64,000 bases of DNA, taken from assembly GCA_019105045.1 (NCBI GenBank), contig JAHRWT010000091.1, positions 49,260 to 113,259 on the forward strand, given 5' to 3'. Source of the stretch: Sterolibacterium sp. GTDB taxonomy: Bacteria > Pseudomonadota > Gammaproteobacteria > Burkholderiales > Rhodocyclaceae. Below, piece after piece: positions 61,900 through 64,000 of the stretch. Position numbers and translations under genes: made by a program. How positions within the stretch are numbered: position 1 is the first letter of the stretch; every line of letters begins with the position of its first letter. The notes under the pieces were generated by a model. It was not told the DNA's origin and searched no databases. It saw only the letters and a list, made by a program, of their open reading frames with translations.

Positions 61900-62004
61900 A
61901 GTGCCGAAACCGCGTCGAAACAGCGTCGAAATGCCGTCAAAAATAACGTCAAAATGGCGTTAAATGCCGTCAAAATGCCATTGAAACCGCATCGAAACAC
62001 CGCT
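61900..62004. repeat. Degenerate ~11-bp tandem repeat downstream of xseA
   Basis: gtcgaaacagc gtcgaaatgcc gtcaaaaataac gtcaaaatggc gttaaatgcc gtcaaaatgcc ... Confidence 0.7.
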
Positions 62005-62210
62005 CGATCATGCGGCTGCGTTTTGAAATTGGGTTATGCGAGTTCGCAGCGCCGGCCTTTTTGGGCCGAGGCAGGCCGCATGAAGGTTTTACGCAGCGGC
62101 ACCGGCCGCGCCGCGTTGAGGCCGGCTCTTTGCAGACGCGGCCGGGCGCTTGGTTTGGCCGGGCACACGATGACTATTTTCGCAACTCGCAACCAACCAA
62201 GCGTTGGCAC

Positions 62211-62474
62211 TCAGAGTGCGATATCAAGATCGGTATGGTTGATTCGGGCAAGGAAAGCCGTGGCACGACCATCGCGGTATTCATAAACGCTAGCTTCCTT
62301 GTTCCTCTTGAATGAGAGCCCTCCAGAAAACGAGGCTTCACGCTCTTCTATAAGAACAAGACGCACAGCCGTTTTCGGCGACATATAGCCATCGGCTTGG
62401 TAGAAGAATCTGCTGTGGTACACGCTCGCTATCGAACCGAGTAGAACGATAATTACGGCAGGAACAAAGGCCAA
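62211..62474 (-). CDS. Hypothetical protein with N-terminal hydrophobic segment
   Basis: 87-aa ORF (MAFVPAVIIVLLGSIASVYHSRFFYQ...) starting 12 nt after the hepT-like stop. Confidence 0.45.
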   Translation of the reverse strand: MAFVPAVIIVLLGSIASVYHSRFFYQADGYMSPKTAVRLVLIEEREASFSGGLSFKRNKEASVYEYRDGRATAFLARINHTDLDIAL

Positions 62475-62485
62475 GCTTCACTTTC

Positions 62486-62845
62486 TCATTTTCTGCCTTT
62501 GTGCGCCACACGCTGAATCTGCTCGTGCAAGCCGGGCAGGTCGCCCTGTATCGTCTTCCAGACGATTTCCAAGTCCACCTTGTCATAGCCGTGAGAGACG
62601 CGATTGCGCATGGTGTACAAGATCAGCCAGGGAATGTCGTCGTGCTGCGCGGCGAACGCCGGGTCTACGCGCTGAATGTTGTTCGACGCCTCGCCGATGA
62701 TCTCGATGTTGCGGATCACTGCGTCTTGCACCAGATCGCTATTCAGGAATGCCATCTCGTCCATGTCCGCTGTGTAGCGGTCGATGCGTTCGATGGCCTT
62801 GAGGATGTGCCCGAGGTAGTCCGGGACGCGCAGGGCCTTGGTCAC
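62486..62845 (-). CDS. hepT: HepT-like HEPN ribonuclease toxin (DUF86)
   Basis: RNRVSHGY fits the RX4HXY motif of HepT; overlaps the nucleotidyltransferase gene by 4 nt. Confidence 0.88.
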   Translation of the reverse strand: MTKALRVPDYLGHILKAIERIDRYTADMDEMAFLNSDLVQDAVIRNIEIIGEASNNIQRVDPAFAAQHDDIPWLILYTMRNRVSHGYDKVDLEIVWKTIQGDLPGLHEQIQRVAHKGRK

Positions 62846-63132
62846 ACCGGCACCGCCTCGGCGAGCACCGCGCTGCGGAACTTGTCAGGAAGTGCCCTTG
62901 GCGTCAGCACATCCACCGACACGCCAAGAAGGCGTTGCAGCTCCACTTGGATGGCAGCCACGTCCATCAGCGTCGTTTCCGGCGTCGGGTCAACGAGAAT
63001 GTCGAGATCGCTGCTGTGGGTGTCCTGGCCACGCAGGACAGAACCAAAGACCCGCGCATTGCGGGCGCGGTGAGACTCGACCACATGCCGAATCGCGGCA
63101 CGGTTCAAGGCCAAGGCTTCAGATGGTTTCAT
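62842..63132 (-). CDS. mntA: MntA-like minimal nucleotidyltransferase antitoxin
   Basis: GSVLRGQDTHSSDLDI fits GSX10DXD; start MKPSEALALN at 63132. Confidence 0.88.
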   Translation of the reverse strand: MKPSEALALNRAAIRHVVESHRARNARVFGSVLRGQDTHSSDLDILVDPTPETTLMDVAAIQVELQRLLGVSVDVLTPRALPDKFRSAVLAEAVPV

Positions 63133-63277
63133 GTCTTCGTTCCCCTCAACAACATCCGGCTTCATGGTAAGGCGCCGCCACGCAGAGAGCAACCACAAAA
63201 TCCGGTTTTACGCCAAAACGACATGATTGGATTCAGAGGCCGGAAACACACTCAAATCCGGATACCCAAAAAAAGGA

Positions 63278-63332
63278 GATGTGCTGCAACCATGTGCCAC
63301 ACCGATGTGTTGCAAGCATGTGTTGCAACCAT
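63278..63332. repeat. Imperfect direct repeats of gatgtg[c/t]tgcaa[c/g]catgtg
   Basis: Copies at 63278-63296 and 63304-63322 (17/19 identical, 26-bp period) with a further partial copy. Confidence 0.75.
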
Positions 63333-63345
63333 GCGTCGCCCCAGG

Positions 63346-63435
63346 GCATTGCCTGTGGGCAGAGGGCCGTGGCCGGTGCGGGAAACGTTTCCCGCAGTGA
63401 TCGAACGCATTGCCTGTGGGCAGAGGGCCGTGGCC
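63346..63435. repeat. Two perfect 29-bp direct repeats separated by 32 bp
   Basis: gcattgcctgtgggcagagggccgtggcc at 63346-63374 and 63407-63435; spacer contains 20-bp palindrome tgcgggaaacgtttcccgca (63377-63396). Confidence 0.95.
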
Positions 63436-63502
63436 CTTGTCTGGAAAAGACCGGGCGCGGCGCGACAGTGGCTTGCCGCCCACAACCCGTCATCAACCGG
63501 CC

Positions 63503-63686
63503 ATCCGATCATCCGATCATCCGATCATCCGATCATCCGATCATCCGATCATCCGATCATCCGATCATCCGATCATCCGATCATCCGATCATCCGATCAC
63601 CCGGTCATCCGGCAACCCGGCAATCCGGCAACCCGGCAACCCGGCAACCCGACAACCCAACTATCCGGCAGCCCGGCTATCCGGGC
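63503..63686. repeat. 23-unit in-phase octamer array: 12 perfect atccgatc units then 11 diverged units
   Basis: Unit-by-unit reading; the tail continues in the same 8-bp phase (acccggtc atccggca acccggca atccggca ...). Confidence 0.96.
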
Positions 63687-63699
63687 ACGCTGCCCGTGC

Positions 63700-63999
63700 T
63701 CAGGCCTGGTCAGCCAGCAGGATGCTGCGGCTGCCTTGGTATTCTTCGATGGCCTTGGCCAGCGCGAGGATTTCTTCGGATGGAATCTGGCGGATCAGTT
63801 CATCCGTTTGCGCGTCGATGATCTTTACCACGGTGCGGCCGCTGTCGTCGTCGAGCGAGAACACCAGATTGCTGGCGCGGCTCTGCACGGCTTCGGCGAC
63901 CTGGCGGGTGGCTTCCTCGAGGCGCTCCGAATCCGGATCCGGATTCACGCTGGCGGCCGATGGTGCGGCGCGCACGGCGCTGGCCTGCAAGGTCGTCAC
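63700..63999 (-). CDS. FlaG family flagellar protein (possibly truncated at window edge)
   Basis: C-terminal NLVFSLDDDSGRTVVKIIDAQTDELIRQIPSEEILALAKAIEE is FlaG-like; ORF reaches the window end, so the start is uncertain. Confidence 0.82.
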   Translation of the reverse strand: MTTLQASAVRAAPSAASVNPDPDSERLEEATRQVAEAVQSRASNLVFSLDDDSGRTVVKIIDAQTDELIRQIPSEEILALAKAIEEYQGSRSILLADQA

Positions 64000-64000
64000 G

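Noticed and set aside
62010-62315. Plus-strand ORF between xseA and the hepT region
   Set aside because: No recognisable domain, overlaps the minus-strand hypothetical ORF; could be transposase debris but not supportable by eye.
63346-63435. Minimal CRISPR array (29-bp repeat, 32-bp spacer)
   Set aside because: Only two repeats, spacer is largely one perfect palindrome, repeat lacks a clear type I stem motif, and no cas genes are in the window. Kept as a repeat finding, not a CRISPR call.
63208-63512. Three overlapping minus-strand ORFs (86-91 aa) over the 29-bp repeats
   Set aside because: The 61-bp repeat period is not a multiple of three, so the repeat is read in different frames; likely non-coding.

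Overview
This is a GC-rich betaproteobacterial chromosome window, mostly conserved housekeeping genes with two small accessory zones. In order it holds: a peptide ABC importer operon (two tandem paralogous substrate-binding proteins, a secreted M3 oligopeptidase, two permeases, a fused double ATPase); an orphan type II thioesterase and an SRPBCC protein; relA; fabI; ppiD; an HU gene; tRNA-His, tRNA-Arg and tRNA-Pro; dksA; the rimP-nusA-infB-rbfA-truB-rpsO-pnp cluster (minus strand); glmM, folP, ftsH, rlmE, yhbY, greA, carB, carA, dapB, bamE and fur; malate synthase; a YgiQ-type radical SAM protein; a TonB-like protein; a NUDIX hydrolase; flhDC; purL; tex; a VOC protein; lgt; ilvD; and a large Sel1-repeat protein. 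The accessory zone from about 59.0 to 63.7 kb carries a truncated MqsA/XRE-like antitoxin remnant, a Fic protein whose catalytic-His position reads as Lys, xseA, an MntA-HepT module with a possible third gene, and a repeat-dense non-coding block. That block contains an exact 29-bp direct repeat with a 32-bp spacer holding a 20-bp perfect palindrome, followed by a 23-unit in-phase octamer array with 12 consecutive GATC-bearing units. Short tandem arrays with a 7-11 bp period, most often 8 bp, recur at gene ends throughout the window and are its most unusual sequence-level property. No CRISPR-cas locus, prophage or intact transposon was recognised. All calls come from reading the sequence and supplied translations; no database search was run.
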